Positions 18,841 to 32,376 of a stretch of DNA of 39,180 nt are shown here, in pieces. The stretch covers positions 1 through 39,180 of the forward strand of contig JANNGZ010000064.1 of NCBI GenBank assembly GCA_031404155.1, in the 5' to 3' direction. Made by a program: the position numbers and the translations under genes. The notes under the pieces were generated by a model. It did not search any database. It was not told where the DNA came from and worked only from the letters and a program-made list of their open reading frames with translations. Positions within the stretch are counted from its first letter, which is position 1; each line of letters opens with the position of its first letter. This DNA is from JANNGZ01 sp031404155 (GTDB lineage: Bacteria > Pseudomonadota > Gammaproteobacteria > Burkholderiales > Burkholderiaceae_C).

Positions 18841-18913
18841 ACGGCGGCAAGAATAGAGCGGTCTCTTGGTCGGCGCTTGGCCGAACGGGAGGTTCGGCAC
18901 TCGAAGCGGCGTC

Positions 18914-19498
18914 ATGCAAGCCCTGATATCCCTGGTCGGCATGCCTGGCGGCGGCAAGTCCACCGTCGGCCGCCACCTCGCTCGCCAGCTCGGCTTGCCG
19001 TTCGTCGACAGCGACCACGAGATCGAAGCCCGAATCGGCGGCTCCATTCGCGACTACTTCGTCTCGCATGGCGAGGACGCGTTCAGGGACGTTGAACAGT
19101 CGACCATCGAGCACCTGACGCGGTGCGACAACGGCGTGCTGGCCACCGGAGGCGGCGCGGTGCTGCGCGCGGCGAACCGTGAAGCGCTGCATGCGCGCAC
19201 CCATGTCATCTATTTGCGGTCGACGCCGGAAGAGTTGTTCCGTCGCCTCCGGCACGACACCCATCGGCCCTTGCTCCAGGTGAACGACCCCTTGCGCCGG
19301 CTGCGCGACCTGTACCGGGAACGCGACCCGCTCTACCGGCGCTGCGCACACTTTGTGATCGAGACAGGCCGGCCCTCGGTGCTCTCGCTGGTGAACATGG
19401 CGCTGTCGCAACTTGAACTTGCAGGTGTGGTCGATCCGGCGTTGGTGCCGTCGCCGGTCGACGGTCGTCGCGACGAGCCCACGTCTTCGCGGCGTTAA
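18914..19498 (+). CDS. aroK: Shikimate kinase
   Basis: A 194-residue enzyme that phosphorylates shikimate at the 3-hydroxyl, step five of the aromatic amino acid pathway, in the cytosol. Walker A is GMPGGGKST (residues 9-17). The shikimate-binding Asp is in FVDSDHEIEARIG (Asp34), an Arg is in AFRDVE (Arg58), and the glycine triplet is in LATGGGAVLR. The LID contains THRPLLQ. I chose the ATG at 18914. A TTG at 18866 is in frame but adds 16 residues of non-family sequence. GGGAGG at 18887-18892 is too far upstream to be a normal ribosome-binding site for this ATG, so the start is the least certain point. Confidence 0.94.
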   Translation: MQALISLVGMPGGGKSTVGRHLARQLGLPFVDSDHEIEARIGGSIRDYFVSHGEDAFRDVEQSTIEHLTRCDNGVLATGGGAVLRAANREALHARTHVIYLRSTPEELFRRLRHDTHRPLLQVNDPLRRLRDLYRERDPLYRRCAHFVIETGRPSVLSLVNMALSQLELAGVVDPALVPSPVDGRRDEPTSSRR

Positions 19499-19508
19499 GC
19501 TGCGTGAC

Positions 19509-20603
19509 ATGGCTTCGACGCTTCGAATCGAGATTGAACTGGGTGATCGCAGCTACCCGGTGCTGATCGGCCGCGGCCTGATCGACAACCCGCTGACCTG
19601 GCGCAATTTGCCCGCGGCGGCTGCGGCCGTGATCGTGACGAACGAAACCGTGGCGCCGATCTATGCCGCGCGGCTTGCCGCCGCGCTCGCCGAACAATAC
19701 CGGCGCATCAGCATCGCCTCGCTGCCCGATGGCGAAGTGCACAAGGACTGGCGTTCGCTCAACCTGATCTTCGACCACCTTCTCCAGGGTGGGCATGACC
19801 GCAAGACCGTCTTGTTCGCGCTCGGTGGCGGTGTCGTCGGCGACATGACCGGTTTCGCCGCCGCCTGCTACATGCGAGGTGTGCCCTTCGTCCAGGTGCC
19901 CACGACGCTGCTCGCACAGGTCGACTCTTCCATCGGCGGCAAGACCGCAATCAATCACCCCTTGGGCAAGAACATGATCGGCGCCTTTTACCAGCCCGCG
20001 CAGGTGGTGTGCGACATCGACACCCTGGCGAGCCTGCCGGCACGGGAACTCAGCGCCGGGCTTGCCGAAGTCATCAAGTACGGGCCGATCGCCGACAGCG
20101 TGTTCCTCGCCTGGATCGAGCGCCATATCGACGCGCTGCGAGCGGCAGACGCCGACGCGCTGGAGCATGCGGTGTGGCGGTCCTGCGAAATCAAGGCCGC
20201 GGTGGTCGGCCAGGACGAGCGTGAGCAGGGCCTGCGTGCGGTGCTTAACTTCGGCCACACCTTCGGGCACGCGATCGAAACCGGCGCAGGTTATGGCCAG
20301 TGGCTTCACGGCGAGGCGGTGGCTTGCGGCATGCTGATGGCCAGCGACCTGTCCGCGCGGCTGGGCCTGATGCCCGCCGAGTTCGTCGACCGCATGCGAG
20401 CGTTGATCACCCGGGCAGGCTTGCCGACGGTCGCGCCCGAGCTGCCAGCGTCGCGCTATCTCGAGCTGATGCGCCGGGACAAGAAAGCCGATGGCGGGGA
20501 GATCAAATTCGTGGTCATCGAGACGCTGGGTCGCGCAGGCGTTCGAGGCGCAGCGGACGATCTGGTCCGGCAAGTCTTGTGCAGCCACGGGGCCAGCGAC
20601 TGA
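19509..20603 (+). CDS. aroB: 3-dehydroquinate synthase
   Basis: A 364-residue NAD- and divalent-metal-dependent enzyme that cyclises DAHP to 3-dehydroquinate. Family motifs are in order: FALGGGVVGDMTGFAA, QVPTTLLAQVDSSIGGKTAI, NHPLGKNMIGAFYQP, AEVIKYGPI (metal-ligand Glu), NFGHTFGHAIE (metal-ligand His) and WLHGEAVACGM (metal-ligand His). The start at 19509 gives the usual length; an in-frame start at 19413 lies inside aroK. It follows aroK by ten bases, the classical aroKB pair after pilMNOPQ. Confidence 0.96.
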   Translation: MASTLRIEIELGDRSYPVLIGRGLIDNPLTWRNLPAAAAAVIVTNETVAPIYAARLAAALAEQYRRISIASLPDGEVHKDWRSLNLIFDHLLQGGHDRKTVLFALGGGVVGDMTGFAAACYMRGVPFVQVPTTLLAQVDSSIGGKTAINHPLGKNMIGAFYQPAQVVCDIDTLASLPARELSAGLAEVIKYGPIADSVFLAWIERHIDALRAADADALEHAVWRSCEIKAAVVGQDEREQGLRAVLNFGHTFGHAIETGAGYGQWLHGEAVACGMLMASDLSARLGLMPAEFVDRMRALITRAGLPTVAPELPASRYLELMRRDKKADGGEIKFVVIETLGRAGVRGAADDLVRQVLCSHGASD

Positions 20604-20640
20604 TTCTGCGCGCCAGACTCGGGCAAAGCCACGTCTAAAG

Positions 20641-21330
20641 ATGGCTCGTCTGCCTCGACTCTCGATCGCTGGCCATCTGCACCATCTGGTGCAACGCGGC
20701 AACAACGGGCAGGCGATTTTTGTCGACGACGATGACCGGCGACACTTCCTGAAGGCGCTCGCAGACTCCGCAACCGCGCACCGGCTTGTGATCCACGCCT
20801 ACGTCCTGCTCAACGATCAGATTCAGCTTCTCGCCACGCCACCGAACGACGAAGCCGTCAGCCTCACGATGCAGGCGTTGGGACGCCGCTATGTCGCCAG
20901 CTTCAACCAGCGGCATGGCCGCAGCGGCTCTCTCTGGGACGGCCGCTTTAGAGCCACCGTCGTGGACGCCGGGGCGTACCTGCTGCCCTGCACCTGCTTC
21001 ATCGAGTCGCATCCGGCGCGCAGCGGCCTGGTGGGCCGTGCGCTTGATTGGCCCTGGTCGAGCCTCGCGCACCATCTGGGGCTGAGGACCGATCCGTTGG
21101 TCAGCGATCACGCGCTGCTCTGGTCGCTCGGCAACACGCCTTTTGACCGTGAAGCGGCCTATCGGGCGGTTTTTGAGCGTGGGCTCACATCTGTGGAGCT
21201 CATTTCCATCGCTGCGGCGGTGGCCAAGGGCTGGCCTCTTGGAGACGACAGCTTTCGAGACGGCTTGGCCAAACTCACCGACCGCCGCTTGGCCCCCCGC
21301 CGCCGTGGCCGACCGCAGCGCACCGGATAG
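20641..21330 (+). CDS. RAYT/IS200-like Y1 transposase-family protein lacking the HUH histidines
   Basis: A 229-residue protein of the REP-associated tyrosine transposase (Y1_Tnp) family. Family blocks are visible: HHLVQRGNNGQAIFVDDDD (15-32), HAYVLLNDQIQLLATP (52-67), RRYVASFNQRHGRSGSLWDG (about 82-101) and CFIESHPARSGLV. The strand that normally carries the metal-binding HUH pair (usually DHVHLL) reads D-Q-I-Q-L-L, so both histidines are replaced by glutamine (Gln60 and Gln62, at 20818-20826). A tyrosine remains in the RRYV block. The C-terminus is strongly basic and contains an AT-hook-like RRRGRP. The loss of metal ligands predicts no DNA-nicking activity, while the intact length and reading frame suggest selection for another role, perhaps DNA binding. 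It follows aroB by 37 bp and converges on a small lipoprotein gene. Confidence 0.85.
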   Translation: MARLPRLSIAGHLHHLVQRGNNGQAIFVDDDDRRHFLKALADSATAHRLVIHAYVLLNDQIQLLATPPNDEAVSLTMQALGRRYVASFNQRHGRSGSLWDGRFRATVVDAGAYLLPCTCFIESHPARSGLVGRALDWPWSSLAHHLGLRTDPLVSDHALLWSLGNTPFDREAAYRAVFERGLTSVELISIAAAVAKGWPLGDDSFRDGLAKLTDRRLAPRRRGRPQRTG

Positions 21331-21339
21331 ATGTGCGCG

Positions 21340-21543
21340 CTAACTTCCGCCGCGGCGCATCCTTTGTGGCGGATTGATCCAATGCACCGAAACCCCGGTC
21401 GCTCGGGCCTGGCGCTCGATCAGGGCCATCTTCTCGAGATCCAAATCGCTGGCGACGGGCGCGACATCGGAGCCCGGACGTTCGGGGGCCGCGGCACAGG
21501 CCACCAGTACGAGCGACATCCCGGCAAGCATCAGGCGACCCAT
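21340..21543 (-). CDS. Small conserved-looking lipoprotein (67 aa)
   Basis: A 67-residue predicted lipoprotein. The ATG at 21543 has an AGGAG ribosome-binding site six bases upstream on the minus strand; a GTG one codon earlier is possible. The hydrophobic signal MGRLMLAGMSLVLVAC gives a lipobox cysteine at 16. A helical segment follows (DLDLEKMALIERQARATG) and then VSVHWINPPQRMRR. The last block, with Trp-Ile-Asn-Pro-Pro, looks constrained and may be a family motif. Function unknown. It is convergent with the RAYT-like gene (10 bp between stop codons) and divergent from gltB. Confidence 0.72.
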   Translation of the reverse strand: MGRLMLAGMSLVLVACAAAPERPGSDVAPVASDLDLEKMALIERQARATGVSVHWINPPQRMRRGGS

Positions 21544-21630
21544 CACGCACTCCTACGGACCGACGACGGTGTTTACGCAGTCTAGAACCTGGCCGAAGCT
21601 AATTCAAAGTTGAGCAATGAAGCCAACGGT

Positions 21631-21656
21631 ATTGGATGGGGTGACGGTGTCCCCAA
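21631..21656. repeat. REP-like imperfect hairpin upstream of gltB
   Basis: ATTGG and CCAAT form the outer stem around a GC-rich inner stem with a bulge. The core reads GGGGTGACGGTGTCCCC. About 40 bp further on, AGTGTCTGACCCC appears at 21691-21703. GGGGTCAGACACT and TTGGGGACA motifs of this kind are ones I associate, from memory, with flanks of RAYT/IS200-like genes. Here they lie near such a gene but beyond the small lipoprotein, so they may be remnants of its REP-type DNA targets. Confidence 0.4.
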
Positions 21657-21707
21657 TTTCAACTCATCCCGTTTTGATTCCTGAATAACAAGTGTCTGAC
21701 CCCATAT

Positions 21708-21725
21708 ATTCGGCTTGAGCCGAAT
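21708..21725. promoter_or_regulatory. Palindromic operator candidate over the gltB -35 box
   Basis: ATTCGGCT and AGCCGAAT are perfect 8-bp inverted arms separated by TG. The palindrome covers the TTGAGC taken as the gltB -35 element, so a dimeric regulator bound here would block or contact RNA polymerase. No T-tract follows. The regulator is unknown. Confidence 0.5.
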
Positions 21726-21743
21726 GCTGCGGCGCAGTAATCT
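21715..21743 (+). promoter_or_regulatory. Candidate sigma-70 promoter of gltBD
   Basis: TTGAGC at 21715-21720 and TAATCT at 21738-21743 are separated by the optimal 17 bp. The gltB ATG is 35 bp downstream, giving a short leader. The -10 match is moderate. Confidence 0.45.
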
Positions 21744-21778
21744 ATCGTCACCCCCTTCGCTTTGATCAGGATCGCGCC

Positions 21779-26542
<4,764 letters not shown>

Positions 26543-26607
26543 ATCAGCGGCCCCGCAGCGCCGCGGCCAAGCTCGAGCGGCCGCAGCCTCGATCCGCGTC
26601 CTGCCTG

Positions 26608-26636
26608 CCGCACCCGCACCCGCACCCGCACCCGCA
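26608..26636. repeat. CCGCAC hexamer repeat between gltB and gltD
   Basis: Between four and five head-to-tail copies of CCGCAC lie in the 119-bp gltB-gltD gap. A near-identical four-copy run at 30484-30508 encodes the Ala-Pro tail of MlaD. The gltD start codon is 26 bp downstream of this repeat. Confidence 0.8.
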
Positions 26637-26661
26637 TTGAAGCTTCAGCAGAGAGTCCACG

Positions 26662-28152
<1,491 letters not shown>

Positions 28153-28172
28153 CCGAGGCCGACCCGCTCCCC

Positions 28173-28201
28173 GGCCTGCTCGCAAAGGCGATTCGCAGGC
28201 C
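28173..28201. repeat. Hairpin after gltD
   Basis: GGCCTGC and GCAGGCC form a 7-bp perfect outer stem, with an inner TCGC/GCGA stem and an AAAG loop. No T-tract follows, so it is at best a weak or Rho-assisted terminator, or an intergenic repeat. The rest of the 240-bp gap before mlaF shows no gene or convincing promoter. Confidence 0.5.
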
Positions 28202-28392
28202 CGCTCCTGGGTCGATGCCGGGCATGGTTTTGCGCCCCACGCTCACTTCACCATCTGAAACGCGGGACGCATCCGGGCAATCCCGTACCCTTCAAGGCTG
28301 CGTGCGAGAATCTTGCGCGCAGCCGCTCACCCGCGCACCACCCCAACAACAACACCCGCGTCGCCAACCTGGTCGGCGCGCCGCTCCGCCTG

Positions 28393-29202
28393 ATGTCTTC
28401 AGACGCTCTGATCGAAATCGACCATGTGACCTTCGGCTACGAGCAGAGCCGGACGATCCTCGCCGATGTGAACCTGCGCTTCGCCCGCGGCAAGATCACC
28501 TGCATTCTCGGCGGCTCGGGCTGCGGCAAGACCACCTTGCTGCGGCTGATCGGTGGCATCGAGCGGCCGCAGAGCGGCGAGGTGCGCATCGACGGCCAGA
28601 CGGTGGATTCGCGCGACAAAGAGACCCTGCTGCGCCAGCGCCGGCGCATGGGTCTGCTGTTCCAGTTCGGCGCGTTGTTCACCGACCTGAACGTGTTCGA
28701 CAACGTCGCCTTCCCCTTGCTCGAGCACAGCGACCTGAGCGAGACGATGGTCCGCGACATCGTGCTGATGAAGCTCAACGCGGTGGGCCTGCGCGGCGCC
28801 GCCGGGCTGCGCATCTCGGAAGTCTCCGGTGGCATGGCACGGCGTGTGGCGCTGGCGCGCGCCATCGCGCTGGACCCCGAACTCATCATGTACGACGAGC
28901 CGTTTGCCGGCCTCGACCTGGTGTCCATGGGCGTTGCCGCGAACCTGATCCGGACCCTGAACGACGCCACCGGCGCCACCTCGCTGGTGGTCTCGCACGA
29001 CGTGGCCAAGTGCATGACGATCAGCGACCATGTGGTGCTGTTCGCAACGCAGGGTCGCGTGGTGATCCAGGGCACGCCGGCCGAGGTGATGGGCTCGATG
29101 GACCCGGAGGTGCGCCAGTTCGTGCATGGCGAACCCGACGGTCCGGTCAAGTTCCACTACCCGGCCATGCCGCTGGCGCAGGACCTTGGCGTGCCGGCGT
29201 GA
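28393..29202 (+). CDS. mlaF: MlaF, phospholipid ABC transporter ATPase
   Basis: A 269-residue cytoplasmic ATPase of the Mla system, which moves phospholipids between inner and outer membranes to keep outer-membrane lipid asymmetry. Walker A is GGSGCGKT at 40-47. The signature is VSGGMARRV, the MlaF-specific form with Met-Ala-Arg-Arg, and Walker B is LIMYDEPFAGLD. The H-loop is VVSHDVAK. The start codon is ATG at 28393. Its stop overlaps the mlaE GTG by four bases. It is the first gene of mlaFEDACB. Confidence 0.95.
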   Translation: MSSDALIEIDHVTFGYEQSRTILADVNLRFARGKITCILGGSGCGKTTLLRLIGGIERPQSGEVRIDGQTVDSRDKETLLRQRRRMGLLFQFGALFTDLNVFDNVAFPLLEHSDLSETMVRDIVLMKLNAVGLRGAAGLRISEVSGGMARRVALARAIALDPELIMYDEPFAGLDLVSMGVAANLIRTLNDATGATSLVVSHDVAKCMTISDHVVLFATQGRVVIQGTPAEVMGSMDPEVRQFVHGEPDGPVKFHYPAMPLAQDLGVPA

Positions 29203-29981
29203 GCAAGCTGCTGCAGCGCCTGGGCGCGTGGTTCCTGAATCACCTGCGAGGCTTCGGCCGCGCGGCATTTTTCTTCGTCGACGTGGTCGGGGCGATTCCG
29301 ATCGCGCTGCGCCGGTTTGGCCTGGTCGCCACGCAAATCCACGCCATCGGCAACCGCTCGCTGGTCATCATCCTGGCTTCGGGGCTGGCGGTCGGCTTTG
29401 TCCTGGCCCTGCAGATGTACTACGCGCTGGTGGTCTACGGCGCCACCGAATCGCTGGGCATGATCGTGAACCTGACGCTGGTGCGCGAACTCGGGCCGGT
29501 GGTGGCGGCGCTGCTGTTCGCGGGCCGCGCGGGCACCTCGCTCACCGCCGAAATCGGCCTGATGAAAGCGGGCGAGCAGCTTTCGGCGATGGAAATGATG
29601 GCAGTGGACCCGCGCAGCCGCGTGCTCGCGCCGCGCCTGGTCGGCGGCATCATCGCGATGCCGATCCTCGCGATCCTGTTTTCCTCGATCGGCATCCTCG
29701 GCGCCTGGGTGGTGGCCGTGCTGCTGATCGGTGTGGACGCCGGAAACTTCTGGACCCAGATGCAGCTCTACGTCGACGTCTGGCGCGACGTGGGCAACGG
29801 CATCGTCAAGAGCATGGTGTTCGGCGTGATCTGTACTGCCGTCGCGCTATACCAGGGGTACGAAACCGAGGCCACTCCGGAGGGTGTGGCCCACGCGACC
29901 ACGCGCACCGTGGTGATCTCTTCGCTTTGCGTGCTGGGCATGGACTTCGTGCTCACCGCGTTGATGTTCTCGACGCGTTGA
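29199..29981 (+). CDS. mlaE: MlaE, phospholipid ABC transporter permease
   Basis: A 260-residue inner-membrane permease of the MlaFEDB complex. The GTG at 29199 overlaps the mlaF stop (GTGA). The open frame continues far upstream through mlaF, but that part is a shadow. The N-terminal amphipathic helix is followed by about five membrane segments. The family motifs VRELGPVVAALLFAGRAGTS and EIGLMKAGEQLSAMEMMAVD are intact. The C-terminal GYETEATPEGVAHATTRTVV is also typical. Confidence 0.95.
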   Translation: MSKLLQRLGAWFLNHLRGFGRAAFFFVDVVGAIPIALRRFGLVATQIHAIGNRSLVIILASGLAVGFVLALQMYYALVVYGATESLGMIVNLTLVRELGPVVAALLFAGRAGTSLTAEIGLMKAGEQLSAMEMMAVDPRSRVLAPRLVGGIIAMPILAILFSSIGILGAWVVAVLLIGVDAGNFWTQMQLYVDVWRDVGNGIVKSMVFGVICTAVALYQGYETEATPEGVAHATTRTVVISSLCVLGMDFVLTALMFSTR

Positions 29982-29999
29982 GTCGAGGGAGAAACGGGC

Positions 30000-30524
30000 A
30001 TGGGCAAAAGAAGCATCGAAACATTGGTCGGCGGCTTTGTGCTGCTCGGCATCGCGGGCATGTTGTTCCTGGCCCTGAAGGCAGCCAACCTGGCCAGCTT
30101 CGGCCAGCGCGACGGCTACACGGTGAGCGCCCGGTTCGACAACATCGGCGGTCTCAAGGTGCGCGCCCCGGTGCGCAGCGCGGGGGTCAACGTGGGGCGC
30201 ATCAAGTCGATCAAACTCGATGCCAAGACCTTTCAAGGCGTCGTGACGCTTGAGATTCACGACGACGTGCAGTTCCCGAAGGATTCATCGGCCAAGATCC
30301 TGACCTCGGGATTGCTGGGCGATCAGTACATCGGCATCGAACCCGGTGCCGAAGAGAAGAACTTGGCCGCCGGCGACATCATCAAGCAGACCCAGAGCGC
30401 CGTGGTGCTCGAGGACCTGATCAGCCAGGTGCTGTTCGGCAAGGCTGCGGAGGCCGGTGCCGCGCCCGCACCCTCCGCAGCGTCCGCACCCGCACCCGCA
30501 CCCGCACCAGGAGGTAAAAAATGA
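30000..30524 (+). CDS. mlaD: MlaD, MCE-domain lipid-binding subunit
   Basis: A 174-residue inner-membrane-anchored MCE protein that forms the hexameric periplasmic ring of the Mla transporter. One membrane helix lies at about residues 8-28, and the MCE domain follows (YTVSARFDNIGGLKVRAPVR, then AGVNVGRI). The LLGDQYIGIEPG motif is near residue 107. The C-terminal tail is an Ala-Pro repeat encoded by CCGCAC hexamers (30484-30508). The stop overlaps the mlaA start (ATGA), and the mlaA ribosome-binding site lies inside the mlaD coding end. Confidence 0.94.
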   Translation: MGKRSIETLVGGFVLLGIAGMLFLALKAANLASFGQRDGYTVSARFDNIGGLKVRAPVRSAGVNVGRIKSIKLDAKTFQGVVTLEIHDDVQFPKDSSAKILTSGLLGDQYIGIEPGAEEKNLAAGDIIKQTQSAVVLEDLISQVLFGKAAEAGAAPAPSAASAPAPAPAPGGKK

Positions 30525-31324
30525 AACGCCACCTCGCCGCCGCGCTGCTGGCGCTGACCGCGTTCGCCGCCGCGGCGCAATCCGCCGACCCGCGCGACCC
30601 CTTCGAAGGCTGGAACCGAGGGGTCTACCGCTTCAACGACAGCGTCGATATCGCGGTGGTGAAGCCGGTGGCCGAGGGCTACCGCGCGGTGGTGCCCGAC
30701 GTGGTTCGCGCCGGCATCGTCAACTTTTTCGGCAACTTCGGCGACGCCTGGTCGGCGGTCAACCAGTTCCTGCAGGGCAAGGGTGAGTCCGGCCTGCTGA
30801 TGACGATGCGTGTGGCCACCAACAGTGTCTTCGGCATCGGCGGTCTGTTCGACGTGGCCAGCGAGGCTGGCATGGAGCGGCGCAGCGAAGACTTCGGCCA
30901 GACGCTCGGGCGCTGGGGCATGCCCGCCGGGCCTTACCTTGTGCTGCCGCTGCTCGGACCCTCGTCGCTGCGTGAATCGCTGGCGCTGCCGGTGGACACC
31001 AGCGTCTCGACCGGTTTGCTGACCCAGGACACCGGGGTGCGCCTGGGCCTGGCGGGGCTGCAACTACTGGAAACACGGGCCTCGCTGCTCGGCGCGAGCA
31101 AGGTGCTCGACGAGGTGGCGTTGGACAAATACACGTTCGTTCGTGACGCCTACCTGGCCCGCCGCCGCTCGCTGGTGTACGACGGCGACCCGCCCGACGA
31201 GCCTGAAGCCGCGCAGCCAGCCCAACCGGGTCAACCAGCGAAACCCACTCCACCGGCCCAGCCAGCTCAACCGGCCCAACCAGCGCAGCCGGCTCCACCC
31301 GCCGAACCGGCAAAGAAGCAGTGA
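30521..31324 (+). CDS. mlaA: MlaA (VacJ)-like protein lacking the lipobox cysteine
   Basis: A 267-residue homologue of MlaA, the outer-membrane channel that removes phospholipids from the outer leaflet and passes them to MlaC. Family motifs are clear: DPFEGWNRGVYRFNDSVD (28-45), VNFFGNFGDAWSAVNQFLQG, TNSVFGIGGLFDVA and DFGQTLGRWGMPAGPYLVLP. The N-terminus MKRHLAAALLALTAFAAAAQ looks like a type I signal peptide and contains no cysteine, whereas MlaA is normally a lipoprotein. AGGAGGT at 30509-30515 fixes the start, so a missed upstream lipobox is unlikely. The C-terminal 45 residues form a Pro-Ala-Gln-rich repeat tail, which is unusual. In the Mla operon of gammaproteobacteria such as E. coli, mlaA is elsewhere; here it lies between mlaD and mlaC. 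Confidence 0.92.
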   Translation: MKRHLAAALLALTAFAAAAQSADPRDPFEGWNRGVYRFNDSVDIAVVKPVAEGYRAVVPDVVRAGIVNFFGNFGDAWSAVNQFLQGKGESGLLMTMRVATNSVFGIGGLFDVASEAGMERRSEDFGQTLGRWGMPAGPYLVLPLLGPSSLRESLALPVDTSVSTGLLTQDTGVRLGLAGLQLLETRASLLGASKVLDEVALDKYTFVRDAYLARRRSLVYDGDPPDEPEAAQPAQPGQPAKPTPPAQPAQPAQPAQPAPPAEPAKKQ

Positions 31325-31404
31325 ACCGCGCGCCGAGTCGCGCGTTAAACCTGCACTCCCGCTGGCGCCAAGGCGCCGACGCGGGCAACCGAGAAAGGAA
31401 TCTC

Positions 31405-32037
31405 ATGCTGATCCGACGCAGTTTCACATCCGGCTTCGTGGCGCTTGCCGCATGGGCCGCAATGGGTGCCCATGCCCATGCCCAAGCGACGGCTCCGGCG
31501 GGTGGCCCCGACGCGCTGATCAAACAGGTGAGCACCGAGGTCATCGACACCGCCAAGTCCGACAAGGCGATCCAGAGCGGCGACCTGAACAAAATGCTCT
31601 CGCTCGTCGACACCAAGGTGATGCCGCATGTGAATTTCGAGCGCATGAGCGCACGTTCGGTCGGCCCGCAATGGCGCAGTGCCACGCCCGAGCAGAAGAA
31701 GCGCCTCACCGAGGAGTTCAAGATCCTGCTGGTGCGCACCTACGCCGGTGCGCTGTCGCAGGTCAAGGACCAGACCGTGCAACTCAAGCCGATGCGCGGC
31801 ACCGCCGATGACACCGAGGTGGTGGTGCGCACCGAGATCAAAGGCCGCGGCGAGCCGATCCAGCTTGACTACCGGCTGGAGAAAGCGGCAAGCGGCTGGA
31901 AGATCTACGACGTCAACGTCACCGGCTTCTGGCTCGTCGAGGCTTACAACCGCCAGTTCGCGCCCGACCTGTCGGCCGGTGGCATGGACGCGCTGATCGC
32001 CAAGCTCGCCGAGCGCAACAAGGCCGCGGCCAAGTAG
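31405..32037 (+). CDS. mlaC: MlaC, periplasmic phospholipid-binding protein
   Basis: A 210-residue periplasmic shuttle that carries phospholipid between MlaA and MlaD. The ATG at 31405, preceded by AAAGGAA, gives a clean signal peptide (MLIRRSFTSGFVALAAWAAM...HAQ). An in-frame ATG-less extension to 31321 would disrupt it. The mature domain includes KVMPHVNFERMSARSVG, QWRSATPEQKKRLTEEFKIL, YAGAL and WKIYDVNVTGFWLVEAYN, all typical of the MlaC/Ttg2D family. It lies 80 bp after mlaA and ten bases before mlaB. Confidence 0.95.
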   Translation: MLIRRSFTSGFVALAAWAAMGAHAHAQATAPAGGPDALIKQVSTEVIDTAKSDKAIQSGDLNKMLSLVDTKVMPHVNFERMSARSVGPQWRSATPEQKKRLTEEFKILLVRTYAGALSQVKDQTVQLKPMRGTADDTEVVVRTEIKGRGEPIQLDYRLEKAASGWKIYDVNVTGFWLVEAYNRQFAPDLSAGGMDALIAKLAERNKAAAK

Positions 32038-32047
32038 TTTGCGCACG

Positions 32048-32332
32048 ATGCTGCTGCTGCCCGCCACGGTCACGCTCGCCGAAGCCCGCGACACGCTGCG
32101 CCTGCTGCAACAGGCGTTGGAGAGCGACCAGGGCGCGGCCGAGGTTGCGGTCGATGCGTCGCAGCTCTCGGCTTTCGACTCGTCGACACTGGCGGTGCTG
32201 CTCGAGTGCCGCCGGCTCGCCGCCACCGCGAACCGGCCGTTCACGGTGCGCGGCGCGCCGGCGCACCTGGCCGACCTGGCGCGTTTGTACGGCGTGGCCG
32301 AGCTGCTCGGCATGACAGCCGCCGCGAGCTGA
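32048..32332 (+). CDS. mlaB: MlaB, STAS-domain subunit
   Basis: A 94-residue cytoplasmic STAS-domain protein that binds MlaF and is needed for assembly and ATPase activity of the transporter. The central motif VDASQLSAFDSSTLAVLLEC has the conserved Ser-Ser-Thr loop seen in MlaB. The start is taken as the ATG at 32048; a TTG at 32039 is possible. It is the last gene of the operon and converges on hexR across a 44-bp gap in which I see no clear T-tailed terminator. Confidence 0.9.
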   Translation: MLLLPATVTLAEARDTLRLLQQALESDQGAAEVAVDASQLSAFDSSTLAVLLECRRLAATANRPFTVRGAPAHLADLARLYGVAELLGMTAAAS

Positions 32333-32376
32333 CGGCCGCCGCGATCGAAGACCCCATCCCGCCCGCAGCGCGCCGC

